Below are positions 1 to 9,000 of a stretch of 64,000 bases of DNA, in pieces. The stretch's first letter is position 1; each line of letters starts with the position of its first letter. Origin of the DNA: Sceloporus undulatus (lineage: Eukaryota; Chordata; Lepidosauria; Squamata; Phrynosomatidae); contig NC_056525.1 of the NCBI RefSeq assembly GCF_019175285.1, positions 138,343,543-138,407,542 on the forward strand. Reading direction: 5' to 3'. Under the pieces are notes generated by a model. That model worked only from the letters and a program-made list of their open reading frames with translations. It was not told where the DNA came from and did no database searches. Both the position numbers and the translations under genes were made by a program.

Positions 1-2400
1 GTGCCCTTGAAGATCAGGAAATTCAAAGAAACATAAGACCTTGACTTTTGGGCAGGGGATGCCAAGAGCTGCCTAACCTGTCATCCATCAATGTAGCCTA
101 GCTCCAAAACTCATTATAAAAGGCAGCAAACTGAGTGCAGCGACTTGCATTGTTTTTTACTTAAGGCAGGATGCCAGCAGACATGCACAGAAACTCATGG
201 AAGGCCAAGAGGGTATACAGCTATTCTGGAAACTTTAAGCAACACTGGAGAGCTGGCCAGATGACTTTATGCTTTTGTGCATGATCTGCTTTTATGCTGT
301 CCATTTTATTTCCCCATTTAAATTCCCCCCCCCCTTTTTTTTTTGGTTCATAAACTTCCGGTTCAAAATTTAGCGTTTAGACCCACTTTTAACGTATTCA
401 GTTATAAAATACTCTCATGTAATGTTTTCTGAAACTTTTTTCTTTCACAGTTGGAATTATTATCACATGAAGTTACCATTACCAGGTTGAACTAGTAACT
501 GCCAACATTCAGGATTAAGGCAGGGGGACAGAAAAAATGTGAAGCATTCAAGTGTAGGCGATATGGGATGCCAGCCCAGCCATTCAGCAGCAAAAGGAAG
601 AGTATTTATTTAAGCAGACCAACAAGCTGTAGCAAATTCTCCTTAGCTCAGGCTAAGTCAATGGGACTTACTTGTGAGAAAACACTATTTGTTAGGATGC
701 CACCCTAATGCACCTTTATGTGAGCCTGACGCATTTAATAAGTAAACATGCCTATACAGTACCATGCACAGACGACAACAGGTTTTTCTAGATACGACAA
801 TGTTTTTCTAAGCGCAACACAAAAAGCCCCACCCATTGGCAAAGGGAATCTGAGGACACCAACACAAGAGGAAGCAGTTTCAAAGGGTACAGCATTTGTT
901 GAAGCAAAAACAACAGTCTTTGGACATCTTAAAGACTTACTAGAGTTATTTCATATGCAAGCTTCAATGCAGAGAGGGTGGAGGGCCACACTGCTCTCCT
1001 CCCAAGATCTTGAAGTGCCTCAACCCCTTCCCCTGCAAACCAGTGTAGTTTCCAGCCCAAATGTTTAATGTAATTATCATAGTAGGTATTTCTGACATTT
1101 CATTTTCTCTGGTCACACAAGTGTGTGTGCACCTACATGCCACAAAGACAGAAAGAGAGATTCCCTACTTATGTATTAGGCAGTTGTTTCCTGGGCTGCT
1201 GGACTAATGGCGTGTGTCATCATCTGTGTTGTGGCAGAGATCCACATACCTCCTATCAGGTTTGGGTAACACTTAATATATTTGAATCCAAAATTTATAA
1301 TAAATACTTTCCCTTTACTCTTTAAGGGCCCACAAAGCAAAGGCACCCTGTTTTATTGCAAGAGTAACAGCCATACTAGAAGAGGAGTGTTCCCAGGACC
1401 CTCACTACAAAGCACAACTGCTCTACCACGGATCTAAAGCAAAAAGTCTTATTTTGAGCTGTTAAATCTTTCCCTCCAGGCCAGCCAACCTACACCAGAG
1501 ATAGCAGTAGCACAGCAACTACTGGAGAAGAGCTCCAGTCCTAGAAAACAGTTTTTTGTTTCCAGCTTTTATATGCTGGAAATCTAATACTGCTTTTGTT
1601 TTGATGCAACAGGAGGGAAATTTCTTTCATCTAGCATGGAACTGGTGTCATGTTGCATTGTTGGCTGTGACGGTGGACAGCAGTAAATTGAAGGGAGATA
1701 CAGCTATGTGAATGTGCTGCATTTTGTTTTACAGTGGCAGCAATATCTGGGTTAATCCCACAGCCTCTCAGCTGGTGAATCTTGATTCCAGCTTTACATC
1801 AGAGAAACTCAGGGCACTTATACGGAAACTCAGCAGAGCTGGCTGGTTTTAACCAGGTTCGTTCAAGCCATGGATGAACCAAATGACTTTTTATAAAAAA
1901 CACTCATTTTTAATTCTCCCCCTCCCCAAGTCTATTATTACTATTTCCATTCCTCTTAGTGGACTTACTGTATCAATTTAAACATTTCAACTTTTAAGTT
2001 TATTCTCATTGTTAGATCAGTATCTAGTGTCAGTTGCTTCTTTTTAATCACTTTATTTTATAGTGCAAGAAATGCCATTCAGAAACAAATTCTTTAATTA
2101 ACATAAGTTCAACCAAAACAACTTGCTTTATAATTATTTAAGTGAGTGGCCATACTCTCTGAACTGCATCTTGCGACTTCATTTTCTGATTTAGTCCTAT
2201 ATTGGTGTAGTCTTAAACATTAATGCCGAAACCAAAACCAAACAGAAATGGAGATGCATTGACCTTTTACCGCCCTACTAAGGTTATCTAAAAAGCAACA
2301 ACAGAGTCCTGTCGTGCCAGCATGAGCATTTGGGGCCTATCTTCTTGATCAGAACACCAGGAAAGTCCATGCTGTGATAAAGTTGGTGCCACAATCTATG
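1..2400. other. Left flank, no gene recognised
   Basis: Ordinary AT-moderate vertebrate sequence with short homopolymer runs (for example near 330-345) and no convincing exon, RNA gene or long open frame. From about 787 it is the high-quality version of the noisy copy that starts at 37074. In other vertebrates RIN2 lies upstream of NAA20, so a RIN2 3' flank is possible, but nothing here shows it. Around 645-735 the text resembles the body of a squamate SINE; I could not place it in a family. Confidence 0.5.
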
Positions 2401-2404
2401 GTAA

Positions 2405-2950
2405 TTGTTGTTGCAGCTGTTACCTGCGCTTGAGTTGACCTCGACTCATGGCGATCCTATAAGGAAGACACCTCCAAGCCCCCCTGTCCTCAACTGCCTA
2501 GGGTTGTGGCTTCTTTGAATGAATTCATCCATCTTGTATGTGATCTTCCTCTCTTCCTGTCTCCCTCCACCTTGCCTAGCATTATTGACTTTTCTAATGA
2601 GTCATTCCTCATGGTGATCCCATGGATGAAACATCCCCAAGCCCCCCTGTCCTCCACTGCTCTGCCCAAGTCCTTTACAAGCCTGCGACCTCCCTGATCG
2701 AATCTATCCATCTGGCGTGTGACCTTCCTCTCTTTCTACTTCCCTCCACCTTTTCCAGCATTATTGTCTTTTGTAATGAGTCATTCCTTCTCAACATATG
2801 CCCAAAGTACGACAGCCCCTGTTTTGTCATCTTGGCTTCCAAGGAGATTTCTGGCTTGGATCTTTTCAAGGACCCATTATTTCACCTTTTGGGCTGTCTG
2901 TGGGATCCTCAGCACATTTCTCCAGTGCCACATCTCAGATGAGTTGATTT
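2405..2950 (-). mobile_element. BovB/RTE LINE 3' fragments
   Basis: On the minus strand the open frames read like the C-terminus of BovB-type RTE ORF2: a YFGHMLRRNDSLQKTIML motif, then GSRKRGRSHARW, then an R/D-rich stretch. The same motif occurs twice within the interval (in 2490-2711 and 2675-2869), so this is at least two overlapping or rearranged 3' pieces, not one clean element. They are 5' truncated and not functional. BovB is abundant in squamates. The left edge is approximate. Confidence 0.65.
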
Positions 2951-3608
2951 TATTTTATAGAATCATAGAATTGGAAGAGACCATCCAGTCTAACCCCCTG
3001 CAATGCAGGAAATCACAATCAAAGCATACCCGAAAAGAATCTAGGAGAAAATAACCTAGTAGGTCACAGGTTGACCACAAAAGTCATCCAATTCAACCCC
3101 CTGCCATGCAGGAACTCTCAATCAAAACATACCTGACAGATGGTCATCCAGCCTCTGTTTAAAGACCTCCAGGGAAGGAGACTCAACTACACTCTGAGGG
3201 AGTTTGTTCCACTGTCTAACAGCCCTTACTGTCAGGAAGTTCTTCCTAATGTTGAGGTGGAATCTCTTTTCCTGTATCTTACATCCATTGTTCTGGGTCC
3301 TAGTCTCTGGAGCAGCAGAAAACAAGTTAGCTCGTTCCTCAATATGTCATCCCTTCAAATATTTAAACAGGGCTATCATATCACCTCTTAACCTTCTCTT
3401 CTTCAGGCTAAACATCCTCAGCTCCCTAAGTCATTCCTCATAGGACATGGTATCCAGACCCTTCACCATTTTAGTTGCCCTCCTTTGAACATGCTCCAAT
3501 TTTTCAACATCCTTTTTGAATTGTGGTGCCCAGAATTGGACACAATATTCCAAGTGGGGCCTGAACAAAGCAGAATAGAGTGGCACTATTACTTCCCTTG
3601 ATCTAGAC

Positions 3609-3806
3609 CAGTGGTTTCCAACGTTCCTAATGCCACGACCCTTTAAGACAGTTCCTCATGTTGTGGTGACCCAAACCTATGAAATTATTTTAGTTGCTAC
3701 TTCATAACTGTAATTAAATAAGTGTTTTCCAATGGTCTTAGGCGACCCCCATGAAAGGGTCATTTGACCCCCAAAGGGGTCCCGACCCACAGGTTGGGAA
3801 CCACTA
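3609..3806 (+). mobile_element. SPIN-type hAT element (non-autonomous)
   Basis: A 198-bp element whose ends match the SPIN (Space Invaders) hAT family. It starts cagtggtttccaacgttcc, runs through the characteristic 'gttcctcatgttgtggtgac' segment, and ends with gacccacaggttgggaacca. It is flanked by a perfect 8-bp target-site duplication, atctagac (3601-3608 and 3807-3814). It has no coding capacity and is an internally deleted passenger. It is inserted in the CR1 copy. The noisy second copy of this locus at about 39820-39835 has the same flanks with a single atctagac-like site and no element. Confidence 0.9.
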
Positions 3807-3831
3807 ATCTAGACACTATACTTTTATTGAT

Positions 3832-4169
3832 ACTATTTGATGTTCTTTTGGTGCCTGTTTATCAAACCGTTTCCTGTATTGCTATGTACTGTATATGTAT
3901 TATCCTACTTGAGAGTTTGTATTTTCCCTGGAAGATTAACCATCCATTAAGAACCCAAGCCCTCCCTCCAGTCCATCTGCCTTGGTCCAGGCCTTGGAGG
4001 TAGAGAGGAACTGCTCGACCTCTTACCCTTTCCCTCCACCACTCCTTTCTCCTTCTGTGTCATGTCTCTTTAGATTGTAAGCCCAAGGGCTTACTAAAAA
4101 GATTGTTTGTACAGCGCTGTGTAAATTTACAGCGCTTCATAAATAAAGGTTAATAATAATAATAATAAT
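3832..4169 (+). mobile_element. LINE 3' end with (TAA)n tail
   Basis: About 338 bp ending in a stem-like segment (tacagcgctgtgtaaattta followed by cagcgct) and a (TAA)n tail at 4151-4169. This is typical of a squamate L2/CR1-superfamily LINE 3' untranslated region; the exact family is not certain. It interrupts CR1 between 'cttttattgat' and 'gcagcctaaaa'. The noisy copy at about 39836-39855 reads straight through this point, so it shows the empty site. No coding capacity. Confidence 0.65.
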
Positions 4170-4195
4170 GCAGCCTAAAATTCCTGTCAGCTTTC

Positions 4196-4600
4196 TTCAC
4201 TGTCCAGGTCTCGCATCTGTACATTGAGTCTATCCATCTAGCATATGGGCTTCCTTTCTTCCTACTTCCCTCCTCCCTTCCCAGCATTATTGTGTTTTTT
4301 TCCAATGAGTCATGCCTTCTCATGATATGGCCAAAGTATGGCATCATCAATTTGATTATCATGGCTTCCAAGGAGATTTTGGGCTTGATCTGTTCAAGGA
4401 CCCATTTGTTAGTCTTTTTTGCTGTCCATGGTATCCTCAGCACCCTTCTTTGGCATCACATCTCAAATGCATTGATTTTCTTCTTATCCGCTTTCTTCAC
4501 CATTCAACTGTCACATTTGTACATGGCGATGGGGAATACAATGGCTTGGATGAGTCTCACTTTAGTGCTCAGTTATATATCTTTACACTTTAGGATCTTA
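4196..4600 (-). mobile_element. BovB/RTE LINE fragment
   Basis: The minus strand contains RIPWTAKKTNKWVLEQI, then MPYFGHIMRRHDSLEKN and GSRKKGSPYARWIDSM, a typical BovB ORF2 C-terminal region. It overlaps in content with the piece at 2405-2950, so the two come from separate insertions or a local rearrangement. The open frame reading 4443 to 4150 fuses BovB to CR1/LINE-tail sequence and is not a gene. Confidence 0.7.
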
Positions 4601-4808
4601 ACACACTGCAGAAATAATCCAGTCTGAGACTGCTTTAACTGCCCTGGCTCAGTGATAGGGAATCCTGGGAACTGTAGTTTTGTGAGACATTTGGCCTTCT
4701 TTGTCAGAGAGCTCTGGGGCCACAATAAAACTACAATTCCCAGGATTCCCTAGCTCTGAGTCAGGACAGTTAAATCGGTCTCAAGATGGATCATTTTTGC
4801 AGTGTGTT
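4601..4808. mobile_element. Palindromic MITE, copy 1
   Basis: A fold-back element of about 208 bp. The left half (acacactgcagaaataatcc, gactgctttaactgccctgg) is mirrored at the right end (ggacagttaaatcggtctca, gatcatttttgcagtgtg). The inner arms 'gggaatcctgggaactgtag' and 'ctacaattcccaggattccc' pair too. No coding capacity; the superfamily is not determined. Related copies follow at 5291, 5553 and 6122. The noisy locus copy has it at about 40263-40472. Confidence 0.8.
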
Positions 4809-4978
4809 TCAGATTTTCTTCTTTCTTGAGTGCAATCTCTCTTTGAATCAATGATTGATTCAAGGTATGGGAAATCTTTGGCTATTTCAAAGTAGGGGAT
4901 CAATGTATAGATAGTAGTCAATGGTTAAAGGTAAAGGTTTCCCCTTGACATGAATGTCTGCTGGTCATAACTGACTGT

Positions 4979-5217
4979 CCCAGGGTGAAATGAAGAAAAG
5001 GGCTCCTGCAGGATGACCTGAGGAGGTCCTAACCTCAAAGGAGGACAAGGCACCACAAAATGGAGGGCATTACCAAGTAAAAACTAAGAACACTGCTATC
5101 AATATAAACTCAGGCTTCTGAGTCATGTTCCAAATGGAGGTCATTTTGAAATGCCTCTTGGACAGAAAGTTGAAATGGAGGACGTCTCCTGGAAAAGGAG
5201 GACGCCTGGTCACCCTG
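4979..5217. mobile_element. Possible short DNA transposon
   Basis: The interval begins cagggtgaaatg and ends cctggtcaccctg, giving an 8-bp terminal inverted repeat (cagggtga). The inside repeats 'ggaggac' several times. I see no convincing target-site duplication, so boundaries and class are tentative. Immediately upstream (4920-4978) the text 'ttaaaggtaaaggtttcccc' is a common squamate repeat fragment. Confidence 0.35.
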
Positions 5218-5290
5218 GGCTCTTGTCCCCATAATATTTGTGTGTGTGAGGAAAGTTGTTGCTTGTCATGCACAGTCACAAAAGGGATAT

Positions 5291-5492
5291 GCCTACATTC
5301 ATACTGGAGAAATAACCCGGTTTGGCACCGCTCTAAGTGCCCTGGCTCAAGGTTGTGGAATTCTGGGAACTGGAGTTTGTTGTGGGGACCAGAGCAGAGC
5401 ACAGCAAACCCCAATTCACAGAATTCCACAGCCTTGAGCCAGGTCACTTAGAGCGGTGCCAAACCGGGTTATTTCTCCAGTGTGGATGCAAC
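5291..5492. mobile_element. Palindromic MITE, copy 2
   Basis: A near-perfect inverted repeat. The left arm has 'ggagaaataacccggtttgg' and 'caccgctctaagtgccctgg'; the right arm has their complements 'ccaaaccgggttatttctcc' and 'ccaggtcacttagagcggtg'. The short centre near 5390-5400 is gggaccagagcagagc. It shares the inner core (ggaattctgggaactggagt) with copies 1, 3 and 4. Non-coding. Confidence 0.85.
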
Positions 5493-5552
5493 CTATTTCA
5501 CTCATTTCGCCTAGCCACCTTTACGCCCCACAGGAGCAATTCTGACTAAAGG

Positions 5553-5683
5553 ATTGCATCCACACTGCAGAAATAACTTTTAACTGCAAAGGCTCAAGGT
5601 TGTGGAATTCTGGAAACTTATATCCCACAGCCTGGACACTTAAATCGGCGTCAAACCGGATTATTTCCTCAGTGTGGATGCAA
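5553..5683. mobile_element. Palindromic MITE, copy 3 (shortened)
   Basis: The ends 'ttgcatccacactgcagaaa' and 'tcctcagtgtggatgcaa' are inverted complements, and the inner arm keeps 'ggctcaaggttgtggaattc'. At about 131 bp it is shorter than its siblings, so the centre has been deleted. It lies about 330 bp upstream of the NAA20 start codon. Its right end is the first part of the tandem duplication at 5670-5840. Confidence 0.75.
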
Positions 5684-5840
5684 AGCTGGGAGAGGCGCGT
5701 GTGTCACTCTTTATTTTTCCTATATCTATGATGAGCCAATGCTTTAATATTCCCGCAGCGTGGATGCTAACAATGAGAGAGGCGTGCGTCAGTCTCTATT
5801 TTTTCCTATCTCTATGACGTCGGAACGCTTCCGCCTCCGA
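5670..5840 (+). repeat. Tandem duplication of about 86 bp in the NAA20 promoter region
   Basis: Unit 1 (about 5670-5755) and unit 2 (about 5757-5840) run in parallel. Both begin cag(t/c)gtggatgc, continue with a gagaggcg-type segment, a gtca-containing segment and t-rich 'tttttcctat', and then tctatga. The units differ at perhaps one in six positions, so the duplication is not recent. Unit 2 contains the CRE-like tgacgtc; unit 1 has tgatgag at that place. The first bases of each unit are the terminus of the MITE at 5553-5683. Confidence 0.65.
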
Positions 5841-6010
5841 ATGCAGAGAGAGTGTTGATAGAATAGAACGTTCGGGCGCAGAGAGCGAGTAGCCACTTCT
5901 CGACAGGAAGTGATCCCGGGGGCAGGTCAAAGGGGACGGAAGCACTTCCGGGTCGGATTTAAAAAACCAATTTAAATCCGAATTTTAAACTCTTTTTGGC
6001 GAGAGGAGCC
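5760..6010 (+). promoter_or_regulatory. NAA20: NAA20 proximal promoter and 5' UTR region
   Basis: A CpG-rich stretch directly before the NAA20 ATG, in an otherwise CpG-poor region. There is no TATA box. Visible candidate sites are a CRE-like tgacgtc at 5815-5821 and two Ets/GABP-type sites: acaggaagtg at 5903-5912 and cacttccgggt at 5943-5953. An imperfect inverted repeat (ggatttaaa with tttaaatcc) lies at about 5956-5980. CRE plus Ets sites are usual for housekeeping promoters. The transcription start cannot be fixed from sequence alone. Confidence 0.6.
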
Positions 6011-6063
6011 ATGACTTCGCTGCGGGCCTTCACCTGCAACGACCTATTCCGCTTCAACAACAT
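6011..6063 (+). CDS. NAA20: NAA20 exon 1
   Basis: Codes residues 1-17 and two bases of codon 18. The ATG follows gagaggagcc and is the only one that gives the conserved MTxLRAFTC start. Donor is AT|gtgagc. The noisy copy at 41667-41718 has lost the ATG and one base. Confidence 0.95.
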
Positions 6064-9000
6064 GTGAGCAGGAGGAAGGGGAGAAGGAGGGCATACAAGG
6101 GCATACAAAATGGAGGGCAGGAGCCACACTGGGGAAATAACCCGGTTTGGCAGCGCTTTAACTCTTTGTCTGGCTCAGGGCTATGGAATTCTGGGAGTTG
6201 GAGTTTGTTGTGGGGCCGCTCTGGGCCCCACAACAAACTCCAACTCCCAGAATTCCATAGCAAGGAGCCAGACAACAAGTTAAAGCGCTGCCAAACCGGG
6301 TTATTTCTATGCCCTCTTAATAGGATGAAACGGTTTGGTCGATGCTGTTTGTTTAACCATCTCTTTTTGTATCCCCACAGCAACTTGGATCCTCTCACAG
6401 AGACTGTATCCTTCTAAACCTGGATGATAGAACTTGGGAGCTTCCGTATACATGACTCTGCATCAATCTATATTTCCTACTTAACATTGCTTGTCAGGGA
6501 GCAAAAGTCAATCCCAGGACTGTAAACATTTACCTATATTCTGCAAGCCCTTGGTATCCTCTGGGGTTTGGTTCCAGGACACTTCCCCCCATGGATACCA
6601 ACATCCCTGAATGCTCAAGTCCTGCTGTATACAGTGGCATAGTAAAATGTCGTCCCTTATAGAAGATGGCAAAATCAAAGTTTGATTTTTCGATTGGGGT
6701 GTGTATGTATTTCCAAGCTGTGAATGATGGACTCCATGGATCCAGAATCCATGGATATAGGGCCAACTGCAGTTGCAAACATGTTTTTAGCATCCATGCA
6801 TTATTATTTCCTGAATAATAGATGAAAGAGTTCAAAAAGCACCTGAAATGGGAGATGAAACTTATACAAAACAAAAAATATATTAGTTTCTGAGCTCCTA
6901 CACTTAATTATTTTGCTGTTAAATAGTTATACCTACAATATATTCAGTGGAGAAATGCTGTGAGGTAAATGAAACTGTGAAGTAACCCTGATGTATATAC
7001 AGTCAGTATCTTTATCAGTAATATATGATCAGAGTTTGTTCTTTTTTGGTTAGATTTGGGCCATGCAGTTATTATAGTGGTAATATGAGTATTAAGGCAA
7101 GTTGGGTATTTAAAAAAATATAGTTTACTTGTTGAAGTATACTTTTCTTAACACAGAATACTCCATAGTATGGAATTCCATTTTACTTACAGTATTTGGC
7201 TCACTGGCCAGAGTATTTTATTGTTGCAGAAGCACCTGGTGGAGAACTAATGGGTTACAGTAAGTGGACTGGTCTTTCTTCTTTGTGGGTAGTCCATTTT
7301 TGTCTTTGCATTTAATTAGTTGTAAATAATAATAAATAAATAAAATTTTTATTTTTATACCGCCCTTCCATAGATCAGGGCGGTTAACAGCAAAGTAAAA
7401 AACAGTACAATACACAATACAACAGATCAAATACATCAAAAGTACAAATATAATAAAAGCAGAATAAAACCCCGTTAGCCAGTCTTCTTGCCAGTAAAGA
7501 GGGAGGTAGACCTATTGGGGCTTTAATCGGGGAATGCTGCATGGAAAAGGAAGGTTTTCAGATCCCTTCTAAATTGGGCCAGGGAGGTGGCCGAGCGGAG
7601 CTCTGTGGGCAGCGTATTCCAAAGGGCCGGGGCAGCGATGGAATATGACTTCCTCGTAGTGGAGGTAAGCCTTGCCCCTGGAACCCTGAGTAGTTGCTGC
7701 CCAGAAGTTCTGAGGGTGCGGGGCGGAATGTACGGGGAGAGGCGGTCCTTCAGGTATCCTGGGCCCTGTTTTAATTTTTTTTTTGTGTTTGTTTTAATTT
7801 ATTGTGTTTTTTATTTTTAAATGTTTTTTATTTTAATGTTGTTAGTTTTTTTTATGTTTATTTTGTAAATTTTATTAAGTGGTTAACTTTTGTTTTGTTG
7901 TAAATGCTTTTTTCTGTTTTGTTTTTTTTAGTGGGTTTGTTTTTTTTTTTTTTTACATTTTTTTTTGTTTTTTAAGTTATTTTTTATGTTTAGTTTGGTG
8001 TATTGAAAGGTTTTTGTGTTATTTTTTTTATGTTGTTATAGTTTTTAGTTGTTTGGGTATTTGTTGTTGTGTTTATAAGTTGGTGTGGTTTTTTTATTGT
8101 TTTTTACACGTTCGTTGTTTGTGTTTATTTTGTTGTTACATGATTTTTTTTTTTTTTTTAAAAAGTTTTTTTAAATTATTTTTTTTGTTCGGTTTTTAGT
8201 TTTTTTTTTTTTAAGGTGGTGGTTTGTTAAGTTTTTTTAAATTTATGTTTTGTGTGTTTTTTATTATTAAATTAGTTTTTTTTTTAATGGAGTTGTTGTT
8301 GTTGTGTTAAATGTTAAATTTTTTAAATTTTTTCATTGTTAATTTTATTAGTGTTTATTATGTTTTTGTTTTAATTTTAAATTTTTTTTTGTTTTATTTT
8401 TGTGTTGTTTAAAGTTTTTAAGTTTGTTAAGTTTTTAATGTTTTTTAAATGATTTTTATTGTTCTTTTTTTTTTTTTTGTTAGTTTGTTAAAATGTTTTA
8501 TTAATGTGTGTTATTTTACATTTTCGTTAGTTTTTTTTTTTTTGTTTTGTTAGTTCGTTTTTTTGTTAATTTTTTTTTTTTTTGTGCGTTGTTTGTGTTT
8601 GTTAGTTGTTTTATTATTATTAATTTGTTGTTTGTTTGTTTTTAATGTGTTTGTTTTAAATGAGTGTAGTTTTTAAATGCGTTAAATTGGTGAGTTGGTG
8701 TTTTTTTTTAAATGATTGTTGGTTAGTCCGTTTTAACGTTGTTTAACAATTGTTGTTTGTTTGTTTTAGTTTTTTTTGTTTTTTTTTAGTTTTTATTTTG
8801 TAGGGTTAATGTGTTTTTGGTTGTTTACATGTTTATATTTTCTGTTAATTGTTACTCGGTTTAGTTAAGTTTAAATTTGTTTTTTTTTTTTATTATGTTT
8901 TAATTTTGTTGTATTTGTTTTTTTTTTTTTATTTTTTTTATTTGTTTTTGGAGTTTCGTTTTTAGTTAGTTATTTGTTTATTGTTTTTAGTTACATTTTT

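Larger units (their letters stand above)
2957..4195 (-). mobile_element. CR1 LINE, 3' end, with two nested insertions
   Basis: On the minus strand this encodes the C-terminal tail of CR1 ORF2. The segment at 3122-3325 reads RKNFLTVRAVRQWNKLP followed by SPSLEVFKQRLDDHL, the hallmark end of CR1 proteins. It finishes at 2957 with the inverse of the CR1 terminal word ATTCTATGATTCTAT. Upstream minus-strand sequence up to about 4195 matches the preceding CR1 coding part ([21 protein letters not shown]). A SPIN element (3609-3806) and a LINE tail (3832-4169) sit inside it. The copy is 5' truncated and carries in-frame stops. The 5' junction with the neighbouring BovB piece is uncertain by about 20 bp. 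Confidence 0.85.

Noticed and set aside
748-1325. Open frames of 106 and 66 codons in the left flank
   Set aside because: No similarity to a known protein that I recognise, no splice support, and the frames are destroyed by simple errors in the second copy without any sign of coding-type constraint.
4150-4443. 97-codon minus-strand frame joining YFGH...DSLEK to RCETWTVKKADRNF
   Set aside because: A chance fusion of a BovB fragment with CR1 and LINE-tail sequence.
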